DNA of 64,000 bases from Microbispora hainanensis (lineage in GTDB: Bacteria > Actinomycetota > Actinomycetes > Streptosporangiales > Streptosporangiaceae). A model generated the notes under the pieces. That model did not search any database. It saw only the letters and a list, made by a program, of their open reading frames with translations, and was not told the origin of the DNA. Where the stretch lies: contig NZ_VIRM01000017.1 in the NCBI RefSeq assembly GCF_006874475.1, positions 1-64,000 of the forward strand, given 5' to 3'. Below, piece by piece: positions 27,938-35,501 of the stretch (position 1 is the stretch's first letter; every line of letters starts with the position of its first letter). The translations under genes were made by a program, and so were the position numbers.

Positions 27938-28564
27938 GTGTTGATCCACCCCTGGGACGCCGGCACGGACGAGGAGGCGCTGGCCTTCGTCCGCGCGAAC
28001 GAGTTCGGCCACCTCATCGCGTCCGGACGTGACCGCGACGTGCCGGTGGTCGTGCCGACGCAGTTCCTCCTCACCGACGCGTCCACGATCCTGCTGCACC
28101 TCGCCCGGCCGAACCCCGTCTGGCCGGCGATCGAGGAGAACCCCGCCGTGGTCATGGCCGTGGCCGGCGACTGGGCGTACGTCGAGGGGGCGTGGAAGGC
28201 GCTGCCCGACGCCGGTGAGGACCCTCGGCTCGGGGTCCCCACGACCTACTACGCGGCCGTCCAGCTGGTCTGTCACGCGGAGATCGTCGACGACCCGGAC
28301 GGCAAGCTCGGCATCCTGCGTGCCCAGCTCGCCCACCTGGACCACGATCTCGCCGACCCCGCCGAGCATCACCGGCGCCTGCCGGGCATCCGCGGGCTCC
28401 GGCTGGCCGTCCAGAAGGTCAACGGCAAGTTCAAGTTCGGCGGGAACGTGGACGAGGCCCACCGCCGGTACGTCGCGGAACGCCTCGCGGAGCGAAGCGG
28501 CCCCGGCGACCGCGCCGCCCGCGACCACCTCCTGCGCCGGCTCGGCCGCGAGCACCGCTCCTGA
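27938..28564 (+). CDS. PaiB-like FMN-binding protein
   Basis: 208 residues of the PaiB / FMN-binding split-barrel family: IHPWDAGTDEEALAFVRANE, PVVVPTQFLLTDA, LHLARPNPVW, TYYAAVQLVCHAEIVDD, and VQKVNGKFKFGGNVDEAHR. In Bacillus PaiB was described as a negative regulator of sporulation and protease genes, but the fold is that of a flavin-binding protein and the biochemical role here is open. GTG 27938 stands 6 nt after TACAGT (27926-27931), so the transcript is probably leaderless. The 225 bp upstream hold no ORF. Confidence 0.85.
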   Translation: MLIHPWDAGTDEEALAFVRANEFGHLIASGRDRDVPVVVPTQFLLTDASTILLHLARPNPVWPAIEENPAVVMAVAGDWAYVEGAWKALPDAGEDPRLGVPTTYYAAVQLVCHAEIVDDPDGKLGILRAQLAHLDHDLADPAEHHRRLPGIRGLRLAVQKVNGKFKFGGNVDEAHRRYVAERLAERSGPGDRAARDHLLRRLGREHRS

Positions 28565-28616
28565 GCCGCCGTGGCGGCGCACAGACCACCCCCCCTGAGG
28601 GATCTTCGGCGACGGA

Positions 28617-28856
28617 TCAGGCGTCTCCGATGAGCGCGAAGGCGAACGCGAGACGCCGATCCAGCCATTCCTTGCGGATCCTGACGTGGGCGCCGCCCTC
28701 CGACGTCATCACGATCTCCTCGCCGGACCGCCATTCGAGCGAGCGGGGTCCCCGGCCGCGGTCGGACAGCTCGGGGCCGGAGAGCATGCTGTCGAGGGCC
28801 TCGTGCAGCAACCGTTCGGCCGCCCGGCCGGCGACGTCCTTGAGGCCGCCGCTCAC
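28617..28856 (-). CDS. Small unknown protein, coupled to the 28853 gene
   Basis: 79 residues (MSGGLKDVAGRAAERLLHE to FALIGDA), hidden inside a longer shadow frame. GTG 28856 overlaps the stop of the upstream gene (GTGA), which is the main reason to accept it. It has an amphipathic N-terminal helix and a beta-like MTSEGGAHVRIRKEWLDRR stretch. Not recognised. It probably works with the protein encoded just before it. Confidence 0.6.
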   Translation of the reverse strand: MSGGLKDVAGRAAERLLHEALDSMLSGPELSDRGRGPRSLEWRSGEEIVMTSEGGAHVRIRKEWLDRRLAFAFALIGDA

Positions 28857-29305
28857 CCCATTCGTTGCGCCCCCGTGATCTCCGGATGGCCCGGCTGCTC
28901 GATCCGCCAGGTGTGCCGGAACGGACGCTTCGGCGGGATCCGCTTCACGGCGCCGATGACCTGGCCCTGACCGTCGTGCACGACGTGGTGGCGCTCTCCG
29001 TCCACCTCCTGCGCAGGCGCGATGTAGCAGAGCAGGCGCTGCTGTGCGGCGTCCTCGAAGAGGGTCAGATCCGGAGCGGCGGGCAGTCCTGTGAGCTGCC
29101 TCGAGGCGACGTACGCGCATGGGGCGAAGACCCTGTCGGACTTCCCTCCGCGGGGCACCCGTATCGCACGGGCCCCCCGAGTGGCCGTTCTGCGCTTGGG
29201 CGTCTCCGGGCGTTCCACCGTGCTCACGACGAACTCCCAGACGTCCGTCCAGGCGACGGGTTCCACCGGCGGCTCGGCCGCTTTCCCGGCGACTCTGCGG
29301 AACAT
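28853..29305 (-). CDS. Unknown protein, possibly LURP-one/scramblase-like
   Basis: 150 residues. The C-terminal half reads LLCYIAPAQEVDGERHHVVH then DGQGQVIGAVKRIPPKRPFR and HTWRIEQPGHPEI. Alternating strands with G-x-V-I-G-x-V-K-R resemble the LURP-one/phospholipid-scramblase beta fold, but this is a pattern impression only. The N-terminus has a conserved-looking WTDVWEFVVSTVERPETPKR, which may be a tag-like segment. ATG 29305 is 8 nt after GGAGG, and it overlaps the following small gene by four bases. Divergent from the AlkZ-like gene at 29437. Confidence 0.6.
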   Translation of the reverse strand: MFRRVAGKAAEPPVEPVAWTDVWEFVVSTVERPETPKRRTATRGARAIRVPRGGKSDRVFAPCAYVASRQLTGLPAAPDLTLFEDAAQQRLLCYIAPAQEVDGERHHVVHDGQGQVIGAVKRIPPKRPFRHTWRIEQPGHPEITGAQRMG

Positions 29306-29436
29306 CACGACTGCCTCCCGATCCCTCCGTCCCTTCAGGGAGCGACAACTCTAGCCCCGAGATCGCGGCGGCGGAGAACCCGCGTGACCGTGCCCGGCGT
29401 GCGCGATGTGTCGTACCCGAGGTGTAGAAGTGTGGC

Positions 29437-30531
29437 GTGGTTGCCGAGACGACCTGGGCGCAGGTGTTCGCCTGGAGGCTGAGACGGCAGTTCGTCGAGC
29501 CCGCGTGCGGCGGTGACGCGGTGGCGATCGTCCGGCGGCTGTGCGGGGTGCAGGCACAGGTCGCCTCGTCGGCGGCGCTCGCCGTGGCCGTACGGCACGC
29601 GAGCCCGCGTCCGGGAGAGATCGAGGACGCCCTGTGGCGGGACCGCACGCTGGTCAAGACCTGGACGATGCGCGGCACGCTCCATCTCCTCCCGGCCGAC
29701 GAGTTCCCCGCCTATCGCGCCGCCCTCGGGGCGCTCCGGTTCTGGGAGAGAGCCTCCTGGCAGCGCGGTCACGGGGTGGCCGCGCGGGAGATCGCGGCCC
29801 TCATGGACGCCGTTCCGCAGGCGTTGTCCGGCCGGGCGCTGACCCGTGAGGAACTGGTCGAGGCGGTCATCGAGGTGACCGGGGACGCCCATCTGCGCGA
29901 GGCTCTCACGTCCGGCTGGGGCGCGCTGCTCAAGCCGCTCAGCTTCCTGGGCGAGCTGTGCTACGGCCCGCCGCGCGACCGCAGGGTCACCTTCACCAGC
30001 CCGGCCGACTGGCTACCGGGCGGCCGGGGAGAGGCGCTCTCGCCGGAGGAAGGGGGAGCGCGGGTGCTCCGCGCCTTTCTCGGCGCCCACGGCCCGGCCA
30101 CCCCCCGGATGTTCGACGCGTGGCTGTTCCGCGGCCTCACGCCGAAGGCCGTGCTGCGCGGCTGGTTCGGGGAGCTGGAGGGTGAGCTCGCGCAGGTCGA
30201 GGTGGAGGGCATGCCCGCCGTGCTGCCGGCGGAGCTGCTCGACGACCTGCTGGCCTGCCCGCCGTCCGAGGACGTGCATCTGCTGCCCGGCTTCGACCAG
30301 TTCATCCTCGGGGCGCCGCGTGATCTGGAGCCGCTCCTGCCGGCGTCCGTACGGCCCAAGGTGAGCCGGGCGGCGGGGTGGATCTCGCCTGTGGTGATCC
30401 ACCGGGGCCGGGTGGCGGGGGTGTGGGAGGCCAAGGAGGGGCGGCCGGTCGTCGAGCTCTTCGAACCGGTGCCGGAGCACCTCCTGGCCGCGGAGACCGA
30501 CCGCGTCGCCGCGCTCCTCGACGGGCTGTAG
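29437..30531 (+). CDS. HTH_42 winged-helix protein, AlkZ-like DNA glycosylase candidate
   Basis: 364 residues of the HTH_42 family (tandem winged helices): VRRLCGVQAQVASSAALAVA, TLVKTWTMRGTLHLLPADEF, MFDAWLFRGLTPKAVLRGWF, and VHLLPGFDQFILGAPRDLEP. The Q-A-Q triplet at residues 39-41 fits the catalytic Q-x-Q motif of AlkZ, the glycosylase that unhooks azinomycin crosslinks from DNA in its Streptomyces producer; E. coli YcaQ is a relative. So a DNA repair glycosylase is the favoured role over plain regulation. GTG 29437 lies 6 nt after TAGAAG, suggesting a leaderless message. Its last codons are part of a 74-bp tandem repeat. Confidence 0.8.
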   Translation: MVAETTWAQVFAWRLRRQFVEPACGGDAVAIVRRLCGVQAQVASSAALAVAVRHASPRPGEIEDALWRDRTLVKTWTMRGTLHLLPADEFPAYRAALGALRFWERASWQRGHGVAAREIAALMDAVPQALSGRALTREELVEAVIEVTGDAHLREALTSGWGALLKPLSFLGELCYGPPRDRRVTFTSPADWLPGGRGEALSPEEGGARVLRAFLGAHGPATPRMFDAWLFRGLTPKAVLRGWFGELEGELAQVEVEGMPAVLPAELLDDLLACPPSEDVHLLPGFDQFILGAPRDLEPLLPASVRPKVSRAAGWISPVVIHRGRVAGVWEAKEGRPVVELFEPVPEHLLAAETDRVAALLDGL

Positions 30532-30690
30532 CTCGCGGCCGAGGCCGGTCAGGCGTCCAGGGCGCGGAGACCGTCCGCGTCGCCGCGCTCCTCGACGGGT
30601 TATAGCTCGCGGCCGAGGCCGGTCAGGCGTCCAGGGCGCGGAGACCGTCCGCGTCGCCAGGCTCCTCGACGGGCTGCAGCCCACGGCCGG
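30491..30690. repeat. 74-bp tandem repeat covering the 3' end of the AlkZ-like gene
   Basis: Units begin with CGGAGACC at 30491, 30565 and 30639, a constant 74-bp step. Two full copies and a decaying third are present. Each carries the gene's terminal codons (VAALLDGL and stop) plus about 40 bp of 3' spacer, so the end of the gene has been copied downstream. Identity between the first two units is high, with a handful of mismatches. Convergent ABC-transporter genes begin to end at 30713. Confidence 0.9.
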
Positions 30691-30712
30691 GCCGCAGCCG
30701 GGGCGCGGCCGG

Positions 30713-31477
30713 TCAGGTCACCTCCTTGCGGAGCACGCGGACCACCCCGGCGGCCATGGGCAGGACGATCCAGAAGACGGCCGACGTGGCGAGCCGGGCT
30801 CCCTCGCCCCAGGTCATGCCGCCGCTCGCGAGAGGGGCGGCGGTGGTGTTGAGGTCGAGCCACTCGGCGAGGGCGGCGCCGGCCGAGCCGAGTCTGCCGA
30901 CGACGGCCCACAGGACCGGCGTCGACAGGCTGATCACGATCGCGGCGGGCGCGTTGAGGAGCAGCGTGCCCAGGGCGAGGCCCTGCGCGGCCATGAGCAC
31001 GTTCACGCCGGTCCAGCCGAGCAGCCAGAGCGGCTGTATGTCCCAATCGGCGGGGCCGCCGCCGGCCTGGGCCACGACGGCCGTGACCGGCACCGCGACC
31101 AGCATGGCGAGCAGAGAGAGCGCCACCGCCGCGACCAGGGGCGGCACGCTCTTGGCGGCGAGGACGCGATGGCGGCGCGGTTCGAGCGCGAAGGTGGTCA
31201 GCGCCGTGCGATGCGCCCACTCGCCGGTCATGGTGAGGATGGCGAGCACCGGGAGCAGGGTGCCGAGGGCGATCCCGGCGGTGGCCGCCAGGGTCTGCGG
31301 CTTCGGCCCGGCGACCGTGCCGCGCGCGGCGACCGACGCGACCACCAGCCCGACCATGACCACAGTGATGATCTTTCCGCTGCGGGTGTCGGCGAGCTTG
31401 CGGGCTTCGACCGCGAGCAGCCTGCGGAACGGGATCGGACGGTCGGCGTTCATCGTGTCGTCCATCGTGTCGTTCAT
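30713..31477 (-). CDS. ABC-2 type transporter permease
   Basis: 254 residues with six predicted membrane helices (IITVVMVGLVVASVAARG, LGTLLPVLAILTMTGEWAHR, VAAVALSLLAMLVAVPVTAV, LLGWTGVNVLMAAQGLALGT and two more). The W-A-H-R-T-A-L-T-T-F segment after helix 2 is common in drug-export ABC-2 permeases of actinobacteria. ATG 31477 follows AAAGGAC; two further in-frame ATGs at 31465 and 31453 come from a short MNDT/MDDT repeat. It is the partner of the ATPase at 31585, 107 bp upstream, and probably exports a toxic compound. Confidence 0.88.
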   Translation of the reverse strand: MNDTMDDTMNADRPIPFRRLLAVEARKLADTRSGKIITVVMVGLVVASVAARGTVAGPKPQTLAATAGIALGTLLPVLAILTMTGEWAHRTALTTFALEPRRHRVLAAKSVPPLVAAVALSLLAMLVAVPVTAVVAQAGGGPADWDIQPLWLLGWTGVNVLMAAQGLALGTLLLNAPAAIVISLSTPVLWAVVGRLGSAGAALAEWLDLNTTAAPLASGGMTWGEGARLATSAVFWIVLPMAAGVVRVLRKEVT

Positions 31478-31584
31478 CGTGTCGTCCTTTGTGACGGGGC
31501 CCGGCGCGGTCCCCGTGATCTCCGCGGGGTGGTAGCCGGTGCGGGCACCTCGGCTCGCGTCGTTGGGGTGGTGGCCGACGCGAA

Positions 31585-32376
31585 TCATGCGGCGCCCCGG
31601 CCCGCGTCGGTGCCCGGGTGCGTGCCCGCGCCCGGGAACATGCCGCCGCCGGGGTACGTGCCGGTGCCCGGGCCCCGGTCGGTGTGCGCGGTCAGTTCGA
31701 GGAAGGTCTGTTCGAGACCGCGTCCCCGGCTCAGCTCCTCGACCGTGCCCTGGGCGAGCACGCGTCCACGGCCGATCATCACGATGTTGTCCGCCACCTG
31801 CTCCACCTCGTGCAACAGGTGGGAGCTGAGCAGCACGGCGCACCCGGAGTCCGCGAGGTGGCGCAGCAGCCCGCGCATCCAATGGATGCCCTGAGGGTCG
31901 AGGCCGTTGGCGGGTTCGTCCAGGACGAGCACCTCGGGGTCGCCGAGCAGTGCGTGCGCGATACCGAGCCGCTGCCGCATCCCGAGCGAGTAGCCGCCGA
32001 TCGTCCGCCGGCTCTCCCGTTCGGTCAGGCCCACCAGGTCGAGCACCTCGCCGGCCCGCGTCCGCGGCAGTCCGAGGGTCATCGCGCCGAGTGTCAGGAC
32101 CTCCCTGCCGGTGTGGCCCGGATGCCGGGCCCCCGCGTCGAGCAGGGTGCCGACCCGCAGGCCCGGGCAGCCCATCTCGGCGTACGGCAGGCCGAGCACG
32201 GTCGCCGAACCAGAGGTGGGGCGGGCGAGTCCCACCAGGATGCGCAGGGCGGTCGACTTCCCGGCGCCGTTGGGCCCGAGGAAGCCGGTGACGCTCCCGG
32301 CCCCGACGGTGAAGGACACGTCGTCGAGCGCTCGCACCTTCCCGTACATCTTGCTGACGTTTCTGAACTCGATCAC
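31585..32376 (-). CDS. ABC transporter ATP-binding protein
   Basis: 263 residues. Walker A GPNGAGKST, signature GGYSLGMRQRLGIAHALLGD (S-L-G-M-R variant), Walker B VLVLDEPANGLDP and switch His in LLSSHLLHEVEQVA. The C-terminus has a Gly/Pro-rich tail after residue 230 (GTGTYPGGGMFPGAGTHPG), unlike the compact end of most homologues. GTG 32376 starts the operon, which is divergent from a NarL-type two-component system 163 bp away; that pair is the likely regulator, as in many antibiotic-responsive modules. Confidence 0.92.
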   Translation of the reverse strand: MIEFRNVSKMYGKVRALDDVSFTVGAGSVTGFLGPNGAGKSTALRILVGLARPTSGSATVLGLPYAEMGCPGLRVGTLLDAGARHPGHTGREVLTLGAMTLGLPRTRAGEVLDLVGLTERESRRTIGGYSLGMRQRLGIAHALLGDPEVLVLDEPANGLDPQGIHWMRGLLRHLADSGCAVLLSSHLLHEVEQVADNIVMIGRGRVLAQGTVEELSRGRGLEQTFLELTAHTDRGPGTGTYPGGGMFPGAGTHPGTDAGRGAA

Positions 32377-32539
32377 GCCGTCCAGTCCACCGCGAGGACG
32401 GACGCCGCCGCATCGGACCGGGGTCCGGCGCGCCTCGACGCGGGGCCAGGCATGTCGCCCCGGAGCGATACCCGGGGTTGTCCACAGGTCGACCCAGGTC
32501 GCTAAAAGCTGTCCGATGCGGTCCCTAAGCTGTGGGGCT

Positions 32540-33718
32540 GTGCACGGCCGACCGGACTACCAGCCACCCTTGGACAGGTGGGGTGTCGCGCTGCGTTACC
32601 TGTGCGCCGTGGTGCCGATGCTCTTCAACGGCATCGTGCTGTCATGGCTCGTCTTCCAGGAGGGCGACCGTCTCCCGCAGGTGCTGATCGACGCCATGCT
32701 CGGCCTGGCCGGGCTGGTCCTGATGGGATGGCGGCGCCGGTGGCCGTGGCAGATCTCCCTGGCGACCGCCCTGCTGACCACGTTCTCGTCCACGGCGACC
32801 GGCCCCGCTCTCGTCGCGTACGTGTCCCTGGTGACCCATCGCCGGTGGAGCCGGACGGTTCCGGTCGCGGCCGCGTACCTGGTGTTCCTGGCGGTCGGCG
32901 GGGCTCTCGGCGGCATCGACCAGGCCACGGTCGTCTCGTTCGTGACGGGGCTGACGATTCTCGGCGGGCTGACCGTGTTCGGCCTCTACCTGCGCGGACG
33001 CCGCGATCTGGAGCTGTCCCTGCGCGAGCGGGCGCGGGCCGCCGAGCGTGAGCAGCGGCAGCGTATCGACCAGGCGCGGCTGGCGGAACGCGTCAAGATC
33101 GCCCAGGAGATGCACGACGTGCTCGCGCACCGGATCTCCCTGCTGGCGATGCTGGCCGGCGGCCTGGCCTACCGCACCGACCTCGGCCCGGAGCAGACGC
33201 GCGAGGCCGCGCTGGCCATCCAGGAGAACGCGCACCAGTCGCTCAACGAGCTGCGTACGGTGCTGCGCACGCTCCGCGACGACGGCGCCGTGGAGGCGCC
33301 GCAGCCCGACCTGACCCATCTGGAGGCGTTGTTCGGCGAGGTGCGCGCCGCCGGTCAGCGCGTCGAGGTGGACGACAGCATCGACGGCCGGGAGTCGCTG
33401 CCCGCGCACACCGGCCGGCACGCCTACCGGATCGTGCAGGAGGCGCTGACCAACGCGCGCAAGCACGCGCCGGGCGCCAGGGTCACCGCCGAGCTCGGCG
33501 GGCGGCCGGGGGAGGAGCTGCGGATCCGGGTGACGAACCCCCTGCGCCCCGGCACGGACCCCGGCCCCGGCGGCAGGCTGGGCCTGGTGGGCCTGGCGGA
33601 GCGCACGAGGATGGCCGGCGGCACCCTTAGCCATACGATCCAGGACGGGCGGTTCATTCTCGATGTCCGATTGCCATGGGAGGCTGCGGATCGTGACCCG
33701 GCTGGTGATAGTGGATGA
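32540..33718 (+). CDS. NarL-type sensor histidine kinase
   Basis: 392 residues. About five membrane helices in the first ~150 residues, a coiled segment rich in Arg/Glu (RERARAAEREQRQRIDQARL), then the HisKA_3 box AERVKIAQEMHDVLAHRISL with the phospho-His, and HATPase motifs AYRIVQEALTNARKHAPGA and GGRLGLVGLAERTRMAGG. GTG 32540 is favoured because TAAGCT at 32526-32531 would start the RNA at or just before it; ATG 32516 upstream is in frame but lacks support. It overlaps its regulator by 26 bp and is divergent from the ABC exporter it probably controls. Confidence 0.88.
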   Translation: MHGRPDYQPPLDRWGVALRYLCAVVPMLFNGIVLSWLVFQEGDRLPQVLIDAMLGLAGLVLMGWRRRWPWQISLATALLTTFSSTATGPALVAYVSLVTHRRWSRTVPVAAAYLVFLAVGGALGGIDQATVVSFVTGLTILGGLTVFGLYLRGRRDLELSLRERARAAEREQRQRIDQARLAERVKIAQEMHDVLAHRISLLAMLAGGLAYRTDLGPEQTREAALAIQENAHQSLNELRTVLRTLRDDGAVEAPQPDLTHLEALFGEVRAAGQRVEVDDSIDGRESLPAHTGRHAYRIVQEALTNARKHAPGARVTAELGGRPGEELRIRVTNPLRPGTDPGPGGRLGLVGLAERTRMAGGTLSHTIQDGRFILDVRLPWEAADRDPAGDSG

Positions 33719-34340
33719 CGACGCGATGGTGCGGACCGGGCTGCGCCTGATCCTCGGCGGCGAACCCGACTTCGACATCGTCGGGGAGGCCGAAGACGGG
33801 CTGCGCGCGATGGACGTGATCCGCGACCTGCGTCCCGACGTGGTGCTGCTGGACATCCGGATGCCCAACCAGGACGGGCTGACGACCACCGAGCTGCTGC
33901 GGGCCCGCCCCGGCCCGCCGCGGATCCTCGTGCTCACGACGTTCGACGCCGACGACATGGTGCTGCGGGCCCTGCGGCTCGGCGCAGACGGCTTCCTGCT
34001 GAAGGACACCCCACCGCCCCGGATGATCGAGGTGGTCCGTGCCGTGGCGAAGGGCGATCCGGTGCTGTCGCCGAGCGTCGCCCGGCGGGTGATCGCCGCG
34101 GCGACCGGCGGATCCGGGCCGTCCCTCCCGCAGGCGAGGGAGGAGCTGAGCCGGCTCACCGAGCGGGAGCTCGAGGTCGCGGTCGAGGTGGCCCACGGCA
34201 GGTCGAACGCCGAGATCGCCGAACGCCTCTACATGAGCGTCGCCACCGTGAAGGCGAACGTCACCCGGATCTTCGCCAAGCTCGGCACCGACAACCGCGT
34301 CCAGGTGGCGATGAAGGTGCGCGACGCCGGTCTCCTGTGA
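33693..34340 (+). CDS. NarL/LuxR-family response regulator
   Basis: 215 residues. Receiver: LVIVDDDAMVRTGL, phospho-Asp in PDVVLLDIRMPNQDG, Thr in LVLTTFDADD, Lys in FLLKDTPPP. Output: LTERELEVAVEVAHGRSNAE and TVKANVTRIFAKLGT; the usual KTHVSR of LuxR proteins is KANVTR here. GTG 33693 follows GGGAGG (33678-33683). Partner of the kinase at 32540; its natural target is the divergent ABC promoter between 32377 and 32539. Confidence 0.9.
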   Translation: MTRLVIVDDDAMVRTGLRLILGGEPDFDIVGEAEDGLRAMDVIRDLRPDVVLLDIRMPNQDGLTTTELLRARPGPPRILVLTTFDADDMVLRALRLGADGFLLKDTPPPRMIEVVRAVAKGDPVLSPSVARRVIAAATGGSGPSLPQAREELSRLTERELEVAVEVAHGRSNAEIAERLYMSVATVKANVTRIFAKLGTDNRVQVAMKVRDAGLL

Positions 34341-34350
34341 CCGCCCCTCT

Positions 34351-34370
34351 CGCCGGGGTCCACCCCGGCG
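34351..34370. terminator. Bidirectional terminator hairpin
   Basis: CGCCGGGG (34351-34358), loop TCCA, CCCCGGCG (34363-34370): a perfect 8-bp GC stem in the 31-bp gap between the convergent response regulator and aldo/keto reductase genes. The flanking GACCGCC/GGCGGTC can extend the pairing. Confidence 0.75.
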
Positions 34371-34371
34371 G

Positions 34372-35355
34372 TCAGTCGAGCCAGGCGGGGGGAGAAGGCA
34401 GGTGCCGGTCGAGCTCGTCCCACAGGCCGGGCGGGATCGGGGTGGTGGCGAGGCGCAGCGTCTCCTCCATCCGCTCGGGTTCCGAGAGGCCGACGATGGT
34501 GGACGCCACCCTGGGGTCGCGCAGCGAGAACTGCAGCGCGGCGGCGGCGAGCGGCACGCCGTGCTCGTCGCACGCCCGTTGCATGGCGCGGACCGACTCC
34601 CGGACGGCCTCGCCGGTCTCCCGATAGCAGTAGCGGGGCTGGGCGTCGGGCCCCTTGACCAGCATCCCGCCGCCGTACGGCGCGCCGTTGACGAAGGCGA
34701 CGCCGCGTTCGCAGGCCTCGTCGAGCAGCGGATCGGCCTCGCGGTTCACCAGGGTCCAGCGGTTGTGGCTGATCACGGCGTCGAACGCGCCGGTCGCGAC
34801 GAAGTCGCGCATCAGGCCGATCGGGCCGCCCGCGATGCCGATGTGATCGGCGACGCCGGCGTCGCGCAGCGCGACCAGCGCCTCGACCGCCCCGCCGGGG
34901 CCCATGGCCTCCTCGAACGTGATGTGGTATTCGGGGTCGTGCAGGTAGAGCAGCGGCACGTTGCCGACGCCGAGCCGCTCCAGGCTCTCCTCGGCCGAAC
35001 GGCGCACGCGCTCCCCGGAGAAGTCACCGGTGTCGGGATCCGCGTCGACCTTGGTGGCCAGGACGAACCCGGCGGGGACGCCGCCGCGGTCGCGGACCAC
35101 GGCGCCGATGCGCCGCTCCGCGCTGCCGTTGCCGTAGTTGTTCGAGGTGTCGAGGAAGTTGAACGGCCCGTCGAACACGGCTTCCACCGTGGCCCGCGCA
35201 CGCTGCTCGCCGACCTCGTATCCGTACAGTCCCGGCATGTTCGCCAGAGGGCTGGTGCCGACGCAGATCGGCGTCACCGCCAGGCCGGTGCGCCCGAACG
35301 GCCGGCGCACCGCCGGGTCGGGGACCGTCGGGTCGCCGAGCGAGTCGAGGGGCAT
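34372..35355 (-). CDS. Aldo/keto reductase
   Basis: 327 residues, NADPH-dependent TIM-barrel reductase of the L-fucose/D-threo-aldose dehydrogenase-like group: VRRPFGRTGLAVTPICVGTS, FDGPFNFLDTSNNYGNGSAE (catalytic Asp and Tyr), LATKVDADP (catalytic Lys), LLYLHDPEYHITFEEAM (His). It would oxidise or reduce sugars or aldehydes. ATG 35355 has a perfect in-frame duplicate 81 bp upstream at 35436, inside the end of the epimerase gene. The operon with the NAD-dependent epimerase suggests sugar metabolism. Confidence 0.88.
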   Translation of the reverse strand: MPLDSLGDPTVPDPAVRRPFGRTGLAVTPICVGTSPLANMPGLYGYEVGEQRARATVEAVFDGPFNFLDTSNNYGNGSAERRIGAVVRDRGGVPAGFVLATKVDADPDTGDFSGERVRRSAEESLERLGVGNVPLLYLHDPEYHITFEEAMGPGGAVEALVALRDAGVADHIGIAGGPIGLMRDFVATGAFDAVISHNRWTLVNREADPLLDEACERGVAFVNGAPYGGGMLVKGPDAQPRYCYRETGEAVRESVRAMQRACDEHGVPLAAAALQFSLRDPRVASTIVGLSEPERMEETLRLATTPIPPGLWDELDRHLPSPPAWLD

Positions 35356-35501
35356 CAGAGGGTGTCCTTCCGTCACGAGCCGTCGCCCTGACCGGGGGCC
35401 AGCCGGGCCACGGCCGCCGAGCGAGTCGAGGGGCATCAGAGGGTGTCCTTCCGTCACGAGCCGTCGCCCTGACCGGGGGCCAGCCGGGCCACGGCCGCCG
35501 A
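35340..35501. repeat. Perfect 81-bp tandem duplication at the gene junction
   Basis: The 81 bases from 35340 (GCGAGTCGAGGGGCATCAGA...) are repeated without a mismatch from 35421 to 35501. The unit contains the last nine or so codons and stop of the epimerase, the spacer, and the first codons of the aldo/keto reductase (MPLDSLG). Because 81 is a multiple of three, the reductase frame stays open through both copies, giving two equal start sites. Confidence 0.95.

Noticed and set aside
32111-32539. Long N-terminal extension of the second histidine kinase
   Set aside because: It would run across the divergent promoter and antisense to the ABC ATPase; the membrane domain starts after GTG 32540.
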